Shown: piece by piece, positions 1-8,008 of the stretch | How positions within the stretch are numbered: the stretch's first letter is position 1 | How the letters are laid out: every line of letters begins with the position of its first letter | Origin: an uncultured Chitinophagales bacterium | Lineage (GTDB): Bacteria; Bacteroidota; Bacteroidia; Chitinophagales; Chitinophagaceae | Assembly: GCA_946886475.1 (NCBI GenBank) | Contig: CAMPIQ010000067.1 | Location: 1 to 19,708 of the forward strand | Length of the DNA: 19,708 nucleotides | Direction of reading: 5' to 3' | The notes under the pieces: model-generated | Database searches by the model: none | Told to the model about the DNA's origin: nothing | What the model saw: the letters and a program-made list of their open reading frames with translations, nothing else | Made by a program: the position numbers and the translations under genes

Positions 1-42
1 TTGACTCTTGACTCTTGACTTTGAACTTTGATCTATGAGCTG
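1..42. repeat. 7-bp tandem repeat running into the lipA start
   Basis: Six 7-bp units lie head to tail. A four-base block ending in CT recurs at positions 3, 10, 17, 24, 31 and 38 (GACT, GACT, GACT, AACT, ATCT, AGCT), exactly 7 bp apart. The first two units are identical (TTGACTC) and later ones drift towards TGAGCTG. The repeat is cut by the window edge, so its full length is unknown. It spans the lipA start codon at 35-37. Related 7-bp arrays lie on both sides of glgC (6469-6556 and 7874-7922). Function is unknown. Confidence 0.85.
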
Positions 43-961
43 CACCTCTATTCCTGCTGAACCTAAAAGAAATAAGCCTGACTGGCTTCGTGTTAAACTC
101 CCCATTGGAGAAAATTATAAACACGTTCGCAGTCTGGTAGATACGCATAAACTTCATACCATTTGTGAAAGTGGCAATTGCCCTAATATGGGTGAATGCT
201 GGGGAGAAGGCACAGCTACATTCATGATACTTGGAAATACCTGTACCAGAAGTTGCGGATTTTGTGCTGTTGCAACCGGGCGTCCCGATGCGGTAGACTG
301 GGATGAACCACAAAGGGTAGCCGAAGCCATTCATCTTATGAAAGTGAAACATGCCGTGATCACTTCAGTGGACAGAGATGAATTAAAAGACGGAGGATCC
401 ATCATCTGGTACAATACCATCAAAGCAGTTAAAGCATTATGTTCCGGTACTACGCTTGAAACACTGATCCCCGATTTCAAAGGAGAAAAAGAAAATATCC
501 GGCGCGTGATAGAGGCTGCGCCTGAAGTAGTGTCGCATAATATTGAAACGGTGGAAAGACTTTCGCGGCAGGTACGCATCCAGGCCAAATACTGGAGAAG
601 CATGGAAGTGATCAAAACCCTGAAGGCGGGCGCTATGCGTACAAAGAGTGGTATCATGCTGGGACTTGGTGAAACCAGGGAAGAAGTGATACAAACGCTC
701 CGGGATCTTGCTGCTGCAGGATGCGATGTGGTGACCATTGGCCAATATCTGCAGCCCACAAAAAAACATCTGCCTGTTGTTCGTTTTGTTCATCCGGACG
801 AATTTGCCGAATACAAAGAAATAGGATATGAACTGGGACTTGATTATGTTGAAAGCGGACCACTTGTACGTTCATCTTACCATAGTGAAAAACATGTGAT
901 CAAAGGATATGGCAGACAGCAATGGGAAACATCAAAAAACTCAAACAATTATTCAGCTTGA
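35..961 (+). CDS. lipA: Lipoyl synthase LipA
   Basis: This radical SAM enzyme inserts two sulfur atoms into protein-bound octanoyl groups, making the lipoyl cofactor of pyruvate and 2-oxoglutarate dehydrogenases and the glycine cleavage system. Visible hallmarks are the auxiliary-cluster cysteines C44, C49 and C55, the radical SAM motif CTRSCGFC (C70, C74, C77), the [11 protein letters not shown] segment near 111-121, GLGE near 210-213, and the C-terminal RSSYHS (279-284) that carries the serine ligand of the auxiliary cluster. At 308 residues the length is normal for the family. The ATG at 35 is the only reasonable start, because an in-frame stop lies at 29-31. The start sits inside a 7-bp tandem repeat with no clear ribosome binding site. 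The 3' end overlaps the next gene. No lipB is seen nearby. Confidence 0.97.
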   Translation: MSCTSIPAEPKRNKPDWLRVKLPIGENYKHVRSLVDTHKLHTICESGNCPNMGECWGEGTATFMILGNTCTRSCGFCAVATGRPDAVDWDEPQRVAEAIHLMKVKHAVITSVDRDELKDGGSIIWYNTIKAVKALCSGTTLETLIPDFKGEKENIRRVIEAAPEVVSHNIETVERLSRQVRIQAKYWRSMEVIKTLKAGAMRTKSGIMLGLGETREEVIQTLRDLAAAGCDVVTIGQYLQPTKKHLPVVRFVHPDEFAEYKEIGYELGLDYVESGPLVRSSYHSEKHVIKGYGRQQWETSKNSNNYSA

Positions 962-1923
962 AGAATTTTAGCGTCATCATATCGTTTGTTTTTATTTCCA
1001 CCTTTTTGAATGCGCAGTCATTACAATGGAAGAATGTGGATTCCATGTATGGGCCACTACCCGAAGGCGTTCATGTTTTTTTTACAGACCAGAAAATTGA
1101 CAATCTGCCCTTCCGTGCTTTTTATGTGATAGCTGATCTTAAAAATAAAAATCTGGATTTCTCAACCGATACCACGCTTGGAAGAAGACTGACACCTCAA
1201 CAATTTTATGAGAAGAATGATCATCCCCTGGTGGTTGTGAATACTACATTCTTTTCTTTTCAAACCAGCCAGAACCTGAATGTGGTGGTCAGGGACGGGG
1301 ATCTTGTTGGTTACAATGTCCATACTTTATCAGGAAGAGGGAAAGATACACTTACTTACCGCCATCCATTTGGAAGCGCCATTGGCATCTCCAAAAAAAG
1401 AAAGGCTGATGTTGCGTGGCTGTTAACGGATTCCTCTTCCCAAAAAATACTGGCAAGTCAGAAGGCCATTCCATTTTTAAAGGACTCAGTAAATAAACCG
1501 GGAACAAAATATCTTTTACAGAAAACCTCCACACCCCATTTCAAAGGTTTTGAAAAATGGAAAATGAAAACCGCAGTAGGCGGGGGGCCCGTTTTAATCC
1601 AGGATGGAGACATCAAAATCTCAAATAACGAAGAACTCAAATTTGCAGGGAAGGCCATAAATGATAAGCATCCGCGTACGGCAATGGGTTATACTGCCGG
1701 TAATCAACTGATCATCCTGGTTATTGAAGGCAGAAACAATGAAGCAGCCGGAGCCGGGTTGATTACCGAAGCTCAAATATTAAAAGACCTTGGTTGTGTT
1801 GAAGCACTCAATCTTGATGGTGGGGGAAGCAGTTGCCTGCTGGTAAATGGAAAAGAAACCATCAGTCCTTCGGATAAGAAACAGCGGGCCGTGCCTGCCG
1901 TTTTTATGATCAGGGAAAACTAA
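922..1923 (+). CDS. Exported phosphodiester glycosidase-like (NAGPA-domain) protein
   Basis: The 333-residue protein matches the NAGPA/phosphodiester glycosidase family (Pfam PF09992), named after the enzyme that uncovers mannose 6-phosphate. Bacterial members are mostly uncharacterised hydrolases acting on cell-surface glycans or phosphodiesters. Family signatures are VVNTTFFSF near 104-112, GGGP at 220-223, HPRT at 250-253 followed by a strand ending in IEGRN, and [10 protein letters not shown] at 297-306. The N terminus is basic and then hydrophobic (about 15-31), ending in FLNAQ, so a signal peptide and periplasmic location are likely. The ATG at 922 lies 40 nt inside lipA. A TTG at 958, overlapping the lipA stop as TTGA, would give a more standard short signal peptide (MKNFSVII...) and may be the true start. 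The substrate is unknown. Confidence 0.85.
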   Translation: MGNIKKLKQLFSLKNFSVIISFVFISTFLNAQSLQWKNVDSMYGPLPEGVHVFFTDQKIDNLPFRAFYVIADLKNKNLDFSTDTTLGRRLTPQQFYEKNDHPLVVVNTTFFSFQTSQNLNVVVRDGDLVGYNVHTLSGRGKDTLTYRHPFGSAIGISKKRKADVAWLLTDSSSQKILASQKAIPFLKDSVNKPGTKYLLQKTSTPHFKGFEKWKMKTAVGGGPVLIQDGDIKISNNEELKFAGKAINDKHPRTAMGYTAGNQLIILVIEGRNNEAAGAGLITEAQILKDLGCVEALNLDGGGSSCLLVNGKETISPSDKKQRAVPAVFMIREN

Positions 1924-1938
1924 TAGCCTATGGCCGGT

Positions 1939-1952
1939 AGCTGCCGCCAGCT
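1939..1952. terminator. Weak hairpin between convergent genes
   Basis: A 5-bp inverted repeat, AGCTG and CAGCT, with a CCGC loop lies in the 30-bp gap between the glycosidase-like gene (+) and the ROK kinase gene (-). On the + strand it is followed by TTTCATT, a poor T-tract. It could serve as a weak terminator, but the stem is short and chance is a real alternative. Confidence 0.22.
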
Positions 1953-1953
1953 T

Positions 1954-2925
1954 TCATTCCCTGATTTCCCAAACAAGCGCTGAAGCGCCAAGTATGGCCG
2001 CATCTGCTTCTTTCAATTCACTAAAGATCAGTTTTACTTTGTCGCGGAAAATAGGAAGCAGGTTCTTTTCCATATGTTCTCTTGTTGGATTGAGTAAAAG
2101 ATCACCCGCTTTAATTACACCACCGAAAAGAACAATAGCTTCAGGAGAAGAGAACATGATAAAATTAGCCAGCGACAAACCAAGTACTTCTCCGGTAAAA
2201 CGGTACACTTCCTGAGCAATCCTGTCGCCTTTTATGGCGCATTCATACACTATCTTTGAATTGATCTCTTCAGCTTTATAATTCCTGAGCAGGCTCTCTT
2301 CCTTTGATTCTTTCAGCATGTCATTTGCCGTGATGGCAATGCCGGTTGCAGAACAATATGCTTCAAGAGATCCGTTCAATCCGGTTGACCAGTGTGGTCT
2401 TCCTCCCGGAATTACGGTTGCATGACCCAGTTCACCAGCAAATCCATCATGCCCCAGCACCAGCTGCCCATTGGCAACAATACCGCTGCCCACACCGGTA
2501 CCCAGTGTGATCATGATAAAATCCCTCATGCCTCTTGCCGCTCCATAATTCATCTCACCAACTGCAGCAGCATTGGCATCATTGGTGAGGGCGGAAGGCA
2601 ATCCGAATTTTGCCGTTACCAGTTTTGTAACCGGTATTACCCCTTTCCAGTGAAGGTTAGGTGCATATTCTATGGTACCGGTATAATAATTTCCATTGGG
2701 CGCACCAATACCAATACCTTTTACCTTACCATCTTTGATATGACGCCTTATGATAGGCGTAAGCACTTCATACAAGGCATTGATAAAAAGTTCAACGGTT
2801 GGATAATCATCAGTTTTTAACTCACCCTTTTCAACAATATCACCACGATGATTAACAATACCGTATTTAGTATTGGTGCCACCAATATCAATTCCTATAG
2901 CAAATTCATTAGAGAGGTCGATCAT
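1954..2925 (-). CDS. ROK-family sugar kinase (probable glucokinase)
   Basis: The 323-residue cytoplasmic kinase probably phosphorylates glucose or a related hexose with ATP. It carries the phosphate-binding motif DIGGTNTKYG at 13-22, the catalytic aspartate in NDANAA (D116), the second phosphate loop LGTGVGSG at 141-148, and the ROK signature GELGH with H168. The usual zinc-binding CxCGxxGC motif after this histidine is absent: the aligned residues are W179, T181 and S186, although the following LE (187-188) is kept. It is co-transcribed with the upstream sugar transporter through an ATGA overlap, which supports a role in trapping imported sugar. Glucose is the best guess given the neighbouring glycogen genes; fructose, mannose or N-acetylated hexosamines cannot be excluded. 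Confidence 0.88.
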   Translation of the reverse strand: MIDLSNEFAIGIDIGGTNTKYGIVNHRGDIVEKGELKTDDYPTVELFINALYEVLTPIIRRHIKDGKVKGIGIGAPNGNYYTGTIEYAPNLHWKGVIPVTKLVTAKFGLPSALTNDANAAAVGEMNYGAARGMRDFIMITLGTGVGSGIVANGQLVLGHDGFAGELGHATVIPGGRPHWSTGLNGSLEAYCSATGIAITANDMLKESKEESLLRNYKAEEINSKIVYECAIKGDRIAQEVYRFTGEVLGLSLANFIMFSSPEAIVLFGGVIKAGDLLLNPTREHMEKNLLPIFRDKVKLIFSELKEADAAILGASALVWEIRE

Positions 2926-4931
2926 CTTTTATCATTTTTATTTTCAATTACATCCAGTGGTCCTTCAGGAAAGGTTTCCAGAGGAGTAAGATTTTCATCA
3001 GCTACCGCTTCTGAATCAATTCCCTGTTTACGCAATACGGATCTTACAAAAAATGCAAAGAAGGCCAGGTAAGCAAAACACAGTACGGCAACCCAGTAAG
3101 AATTATGAATACCATAACCGGCAACATCCGAGCTGGTTTGAATATAATCGGCGAGCTTGCCCTGGATTGGTGGAATGATACCACCGCCCAGGATCATCAT
3201 GATCAGGAAGGCAGATCCCTGAGTTGTATATTTTCCCAAACCCAGGATAGATAAGTTGAAAATGGCAGGCCACATGATAGAACAGAATAAACCACCACTC
3301 ATGAATGCGTAAACCGCAATGCTTCCCGTTGAGAAAATGCCAACCAGCATTCCGGTTAAACCAAGTAAGGAGAATAATAATAAAGTTCTTGCCGGCCTGT
3401 CCTTACTGAGGAAAAAGGCAATGATCTGTACTATTACAAGTAGCACATAATATAATAATGGCTTAACATCATACTGGGAAATGGATATCACTCCAATAAT
3501 GATCCCAAAGGCTACCAGTGGCACAACCACCATCATGGCCTGCCTGGTTGATGATTTAAGATTGAAAACAGAAATAGATCCTGTCCACCTTCCAATCATC
3601 AGGCTTCCCCAATACATGGCAATAAAAGGCGCGGCATCAGATGACTGATAACCTCCAAAATCAGGTTGCTTCAGTAGTTCACTCAGATTACTGACAATGG
3701 TTACCTCAACACCTACATAAACAAAGAGCGCCAGCATGCCAAGAACCAGTTGAGGATATTTCATAGCACCCCAGCCATTTGGATTTTTCTTTGCACTTAA
3801 ATTGGAAACGAGCAGACTTATGACAACCACTGCAAGCGCACCGAACAACCAATACATCCTCTTTTCTTCAAGTGGATGTTTTAATATTCCAATTTGTTCG
3901 CTTCCTGCTTTTATATCCTTGTTGATATCTCTAACAGTTGCAACTTCGGTTGGAGAAATTGCACCCAAAGAATCCAGTTGTCCTTCGATAATGATATCTG
4001 ATTTTTCCTTTAGAAATCCTTTTGCGAAAGTTGTATCCCCATTAACTCCAATAGCAACCTTAATTAAAGAGTCTGCGCTTTTGTGTTTAGCGCCCATTTG
4101 TTTTTCGATGTTCTCAATCTGTTTTTGTTCTGGGGAATTATAACTACTAAATACAGGAACAAACATTACTATCAGAAGTCCTGTCATGATCAATAATGAA
4201 TACAATGCCTTACTGGCATTTTCAGTTTTTTCAGTTGATATGCCTGATGGAACTTTTTTGGAGAAATAGAACATGGCTGCAGCAGCAAGAAATAAAACAC
4301 CTACACCTGCATATAATAAGATCACCTTATCGAGGCCGAGCGAATTGATCTTTTCATCTGAAACAGTAGCCGTGGTTCCGAATAAGGCTAAGGCAACAAC
4401 TATGGGTCCGATCAGCGTTCCGAAAGAATTCACACCACCGCCAAGGTTAACACGGCTGGTACCTGTAGATGGATCGCCCAGTGTTATGGCAAATGGCTGT
4501 GCTGCTGTTTGCTGAAGTGAAAAGCCAAGGGCCACAATGAATAATCCAAATAACATACCTGCAAACGTGTTGGCATTCACAGCAATGATCATGGCAAGTG
4601 CTCCAAGTGCGGAAAATAATAAACCATACACAATGCTTTTTTTATATCCCCACTTTGCCACCAGGTCGTTACCACCAAAAGCACCATAGGCAAACAAAAC
4701 CAGCGCGCCAATGTAATAAGCTGTATAAAATGCAAAATCAACGAGCTGGCTCTGGAACTGGTCCAGACTGAAATAATGCTTACAGAATGGAATAAAAATA
4801 CTGTTACCTGCTGCTATAAATCCCCAGAAGAAAAAAACTGTCACTAAAGTTCCCAGTGCGCCATAATTAGTTGGAACCGGTGCTCCTCTGGTAACTGTTG
4901 TTGGCCTGTTGGGACCCATGGAAGTTGCCAT
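2922..4931 (-). CDS. FHS-type sugar MFS transporter with large insertion
   Basis: This inner-membrane sugar:proton symporter resembles the fucose/glucose/galactose (FucP-like) branch of the major facilitator superfamily. The N-terminal half shows FFFWGFIAAGNSIFIPF near 33-49 and QQTAAQPFAI near 140-149, typical of this group. At 669 residues it is much longer than the usual 400-440. The excess comes mostly from an extra hydrophobic segment (about 243-261), a hydrophilic stretch rich in Lys, Glu and Asp (about 262-358), and another hydrophobic segment (about 359-377), placed between the two six-helix halves. The C-terminal tail (about 632-669) is hydrophilic. Its stop overlaps the ROK kinase start as ATGA, so uptake and phosphorylation are coupled. 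It is divergent from glgA across 113 bp. The exact sugar is not visible. Confidence 0.88.
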   Translation of the reverse strand: MATSMGPNRPTTVTRGAPVPTNYGALGTLVTVFFFWGFIAAGNSIFIPFCKHYFSLDQFQSQLVDFAFYTAYYIGALVLFAYGAFGGNDLVAKWGYKKSIVYGLLFSALGALAMIIAVNANTFAGMLFGLFIVALGFSLQQTAAQPFAITLGDPSTGTSRVNLGGGVNSFGTLIGPIVVALALFGTTATVSDEKINSLGLDKVILLYAGVGVLFLAAAAMFYFSKKVPSGISTEKTENASKALYSLLIMTGLLIVMFVPVFSSYNSPEQKQIENIEKQMGAKHKSADSLIKVAIGVNGDTTFAKGFLKEKSDIIIEGQLDSLGAISPTEVATVRDINKDIKAGSEQIGILKHPLEEKRMYWLFGALAVVVISLLVSNLSAKKNPNGWGAMKYPQLVLGMLALFVYVGVEVTIVSNLSELLKQPDFGGYQSSDAAPFIAMYWGSLMIGRWTGSISVFNLKSSTRQAMMVVVPLVAFGIIIGVISISQYDVKPLLYYVLLVIVQIIAFFLSKDRPARTLLLFSLLGLTGMLVGIFSTGSIAVYAFMSGGLFCSIMWPAIFNLSILGLGKYTTQGSAFLIMMILGGGIIPPIQGKLADYIQTSSDVAGYGIHNSYWVAVLCFAYLAFFAFFVRSVLRKQGIDSEAVADENLTPLETFPEGPLDVIENKNDKR

Positions 4932-5044
4932 ATTGGTTTTGATTTATTAAGCACTGAAAATAGTAAGATTCATTGATAATTATATTGATGATGATAATGT
5001 AGAAAAAGAAATTACTCTAACTTCAAACAAGGATGTAATATGTT
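4932..5044. promoter_or_regulatory. Divergent intergenic region, transporter/kinase versus glgA
   Basis: This 113-bp AT-rich spacer must carry the promoter of the leftward transporter-kinase unit and probably that of glgA. I looked for the Bacteroidota promoter pattern (TTG near -33, TAnnTTTG near -7) on both strands and found no convincing match, so no promoter is assigned. AAGGA, starting at 5030, lies about 11 nt before the glgA ATG and could act as a weak ribosome binding site. The head-to-head layout would allow coordinated control of sugar uptake and glycogen synthesis. Confidence 0.4.
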
Positions 5045-6463
5045 ATGGAGATAATTCATGTATCAGCAGAGTGTTTTCCCGTTGCAAAAGCAGGCGGGTT
5101 GGGCGATGTGGTTGGAGCCCTGCCAAAATACCTTAACGAGTATGGGCATGTGGCAAAAGTGGTGATGCCCATGTACCGTACAAAATTTCTTTATCAGAAC
5201 GAATGGGAGCTGGTGCATGAAGGCGGGCAACAAATGGGTCAGCACTGGTTCAAATACGCGGTGATCAGAGAAAAAACAAATAAACTGGGCTTTGATCTTT
5301 ACCTAATTGATATCAACGGTTTACTCGATCGAGAAAAAATATACGGCTATGATGATGATACCGAAAGGTTCATGGCATTCCAGATAGCCGTTTGCGACTG
5401 GATAAGCAAATGGCAGCATCAGCCTGATATTATTCATTGTCATGACCACCATACAGGTTTGATCCCGTTTTTTATCAAATACGCTTATCCATTCAAACAT
5501 CTCGCAAACATCCCCACCGTATTTACCATTCATAATGCACAATACCAGGGGTGGATAGACTGGGATAAATATTACCTGCTGCCGCCCTATGATACTTTTA
5601 AATGGGGTTTGCTGGACTGGAACAATCAGATCAATCCACTTGCCAGTGCCATCAAATGTGCATGGCAGGTTACAACCGTCAGTCCAAGTTATCTTGAAGA
5701 ACTGAGGTATGCTGCCAATGGAATTGAAAACCTGATTCAGTATGAACAAGGCAAGAGCCTTGGCATTTTAAATGGAATAGATGCTGATGTGTGGGATCCG
5801 TCGAAAGATCATCTCATCATAAAAAATTATGACGACCATCTGGTAAAAGAAGGCAAACGGAAAAACAAAAAAGAACTGACAGCCATGTTTGGACTGGATC
5901 CTGAAAAACCGCTTTTTACTTTTATCGGAAGACTGGTTGGAGAGAAAGCAGCAGACGTTTTACCCGATGCCATCCGTAATTCAATTTATCATCACAGGGG
6001 CAATGCCAATTTCCTGGTATTGGGTTCGGGCGATCCGGCGGTGGAAAATAAACTGGAAGAACTCGGACATCAGTTTGGAGGTTATGTAAATACCTATATC
6101 GGATACAATGAAGCGCTGAGCCATCTCATGTATGCTGGCGCAGATTTTTTAATGATGCCCAGCCGGGTTGAACCCTGCGGCCTTAACCAGATGTATGCTT
6201 TACGGTATGGAACAGTACCCATGGTAAGAAGTACCGGTGGATTAAAAGATACAGTAAAGGATTTTGGAGATTGGCAAGGATATGGTATCCGGTTCAACAA
6301 CGCTGACATTTCAGATATAACCTACAGCATCGGCAGGGGAATTGATCTGTACAACAATAAAAGGGACCTTTATAATTGGATGAGAACCTATATGATGCAT
6401 ATCGATCATTCCTGGGACGCATCGGCGAAGGATTATATCAGGGTGTATGAATCGCTGAGATAA
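5045..6463 (+). CDS. glgA: Glycogen synthase GlgA (GT5)
   Basis: This cytoplasmic enzyme transfers glucose from ADP-glucose to the growing alpha-1,4-glucan. It is 472 residues, normal for GT5. Visible features are the N-terminal nucleotide-sugar loop KAGGLGD at 15-21 (the KTGGL motif), the acceptor-side HDHHTGLIP near 133-141, TIHNAQYQG with H163, GRLVGEK with R296 and K301 in the C-terminal Rossmann domain, and SRVEPCGLNQ with the catalytic-region E376, followed by STGGLKDTV. All key positions of the E. coli enzyme have counterparts. The ATG at 5045 gives the standard start MEIIHVSAE. It opens the rightward glucan block and is followed 123 bp later by glgC, across a 7-bp repeat hairpin. The enzyme may accept UDP-glucose in some relatives, but glgC next door supports ADP-glucose. 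Confidence 0.95.
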   Translation: MEIIHVSAECFPVAKAGGLGDVVGALPKYLNEYGHVAKVVMPMYRTKFLYQNEWELVHEGGQQMGQHWFKYAVIREKTNKLGFDLYLIDINGLLDREKIYGYDDDTERFMAFQIAVCDWISKWQHQPDIIHCHDHHTGLIPFFIKYAYPFKHLANIPTVFTIHNAQYQGWIDWDKYYLLPPYDTFKWGLLDWNNQINPLASAIKCAWQVTTVSPSYLEELRYAANGIENLIQYEQGKSLGILNGIDADVWDPSKDHLIIKNYDDHLVKEGKRKNKKELTAMFGLDPEKPLFTFIGRLVGEKAADVLPDAIRNSIYHHRGNANFLVLGSGDPAVENKLEELGHQFGGYVNTYIGYNEALSHLMYAGADFLMMPSRVEPCGLNQMYALRYGTVPMVRSTGGLKDTVKDFGDWQGYGIRFNNADISDITYSIGRGIDLYNNKRDLYNWMRTYMMHIDHSWDASAKDYIRVYESLR

Positions 6464-6468
6464 GTTTT

Positions 6469-6556
6469 GAGCTGTGAGCTACGAGCTGTGAAACTTAATA
6501 TCCAGATTTGATTCCAGTCTCTAAACTCGTAGCCCATAGCTTGCAGCTAATAGCTT
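6469..6556. repeat. Inverted arrays of 7-bp repeats between glgA and glgC
   Basis: Two short arrays in opposite orientation fill most of the 123-bp spacer. In the left arm AGCT recurs at 6470, 6477 and 6484; in the right arm AGCC/AGCT recurs at 6531, 6538, 6545 and 6552, always 7 bp apart. As RNA, 6469-6485 can pair with 6526-6542 over 17 positions with one A-C mismatch and two G-U pairs, leaving a loop of about 40 nt. No T-tract follows, so this is not a classic intrinsic terminator. It could be an mRNA-stabilising or processing structure between glgA and glgC. Confidence 0.85.
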
Positions 6557-6586
6557 CCTTTTCATTAAACGCAAAACGCACAAAAT

Positions 6587-7861
6587 ATGAGCAAACAAGT
6601 ATTATCGGTGATTCTTGGCGGAGGGGCAGGAACAAGATTATTTCCATTAACAGCAAGCCGCTCCAAACCGGCAGTTCCTATTGCAGGAAAATACCGTCTG
6701 GTTGATATTCCCATTTCAAATTGCCTGAACTCCGGCATAACGAGGATGTTTGTACTAACCATGTACAATTCGGCATCGCTGAACAGGCATATTAAAAATA
6801 CCTATCACTTCAGTGCATTCAGTTCTGCATTCGTTGATATTCTGGCAGCAGAACAAACACCTGATAATCCAACCTGGTTCCAGGGCACGGCAGATGCGGT
6901 AAGACAGGGCCTCCGGCACATTGCACCATTTGACAGTGAGTACATACTGATACTGTCAGGCGACCAGTTGTACCAGATAGATTTCCAGGAGATGTTGTAT
7001 AACCATAAAGAAAGCAATGCCGATATCAGCATTGCCACCATCCCGGTAAATGCAAAGGAAGCTTCTGATTTTGGTATACTGAAAACGGAAGATGGCATGA
7101 TCACCTCGTTTACGGAAAAGCCCAAATCGGGACTCGAAAACTGGGTGAGCGATACCGGTGATGAAATGCGCAGCAAGGGAAAGGTATACCTGGCATCAAT
7201 GGGCATTTACATTTTCAACCGCCATTTATTGTTTGAATTATTACAAAATGAATATAAAGATGGTACTGATTTCGGTAAAGAGATCATTCCTGAATCCATT
7301 CAGAAATATAAAGTAGCTTCTTATCAGTATGAAGGTTACTGGGAAGACATCGGGAATATCCCTGCTTTCTTTCAGGCAAATATTGCACTGACCAAGGACC
7401 TTCCGGAATTCAATCTTTTTGACAATACAAAAACCATTTATACCCGTGCACGCATGTTACCACCGGCAAAAATAAGCGGGTCAAGACTTGACCATGCTGT
7501 GATTGCCGACGGATGCATTGTGAATGCCGCGCACATTGAAAATTCGGTGATCGGCATCCGTTCGCGCATTGGCCATGAAAGTAACCTGATAAATGCTTAT
7601 AGCATGGGTAATGACTATTATGAAACACTTGCAGATATTGAACAGGACAGGCAACACGGGCTGCCCCAGTTAGGTGTGGGCAACCGGTGCCAGATCCAAA
7701 ATGCCATCATTGATAAAAACTGCCGCATTGGCGATGATGTGCGCATCATTGGTAATCCTCAACTCGAGGATGGCGATACGCCATTGTATGCAGTAAGAGA
7801 GGGCATCATTGTGATAAAAAAAGGAGCAATCATTCCTAATGGGTTTGTGATTGGAGGGTAG
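6587..7861 (+). CDS. glgC: Glucose-1-phosphate adenylyltransferase GlgC
   Basis: This enzyme makes ADP-glucose from ATP and glucose 1-phosphate, the committed and usually allosterically controlled step of bacterial glycogen synthesis. At 424 residues it has full family length. The N-terminal nucleotidyltransferase domain shows GGGAGTRLFPLT at 11-22, SKPAVPIAGKYRLVD at 26-40, WFQGTADAVR at 97-106, and SGDQLY at 124-129 with the metal-binding D126. FTEKPKSG, near the middle, carries the glucose-1-phosphate lysine region, and YWEDIGN follows. The C-terminal third has the imperfect hexapeptide pattern of a left-handed beta helix (for example NAIIDKNCRIGDDVRIIG). The ATG at 6587 gives the standard start. 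It lies between two spacers made of 7-bp repeats. Effector specificity cannot be read from the sequence. Confidence 0.95.
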   Translation: MSKQVLSVILGGGAGTRLFPLTASRSKPAVPIAGKYRLVDIPISNCLNSGITRMFVLTMYNSASLNRHIKNTYHFSAFSSAFVDILAAEQTPDNPTWFQGTADAVRQGLRHIAPFDSEYILILSGDQLYQIDFQEMLYNHKESNADISIATIPVNAKEASDFGILKTEDGMITSFTEKPKSGLENWVSDTGDEMRSKGKVYLASMGIYIFNRHLLFELLQNEYKDGTDFGKEIIPESIQKYKVASYQYEGYWEDIGNIPAFFQANIALTKDLPEFNLFDNTKTIYTRARMLPPAKISGSRLDHAVIADGCIVNAAHIENSVIGIRSRIGHESNLINAYSMGNDYYETLADIEQDRQHGLPQLGVGNRCQIQNAIIDKNCRIGDDVRIIGNPQLEDGDTPLYAVREGIIVIKKGAIIPNGFVIGG

Positions 7862-7873
7862 GCAGAAGCGGCG

Positions 7874-7922
7874 GGCTATGAGCTGTGAGCTTCTCGAAGC
7901 TCACAGCTCATAGCCAGAAGCT
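7874..7922. repeat. Perfect 20-bp inverted repeat of 7-bp units downstream of glgC
   Basis: GGCTATGAGCTGTGAGCTTC (7874-7893) is repeated exactly in inverted form at 7896-7915, with only TC between the arms. The 7-bp phase continues inside each arm: GGCT/AGCT at 7874, 7881 and 7888, then AGCT/AGCC at 7898, 7905, 7912 and 7919. It begins 13 nt after the glgC stop. As RNA it would form a very stable hairpin, but no T-run follows on either strand, so an intrinsic terminator is not clear. It is the most symmetric member of the repeat family seen in this window. Confidence 0.9.
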
Positions 7923-8008
7923 CAATCTCCCATCACCTTATTTGCACCGTAGTGTTATAAATACACATTATCTTATTAAATTCGGCAATCAATAACTAAT
8001 GATTGCTT

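Noticed and set aside
331..759. Open frames of about 140 codons on the minus strand within lipA.
   Set aside because: They lie opposite a clearly conserved enzyme gene, show no recognisable family, and their composition is that of an antisense shadow.
7874..7915. The long palindrome considered as an intrinsic terminator of glgC.
   Set aside because: No T-run follows on either strand, so it was listed as a repeat and not as a terminator, though transcript ends could still map there.
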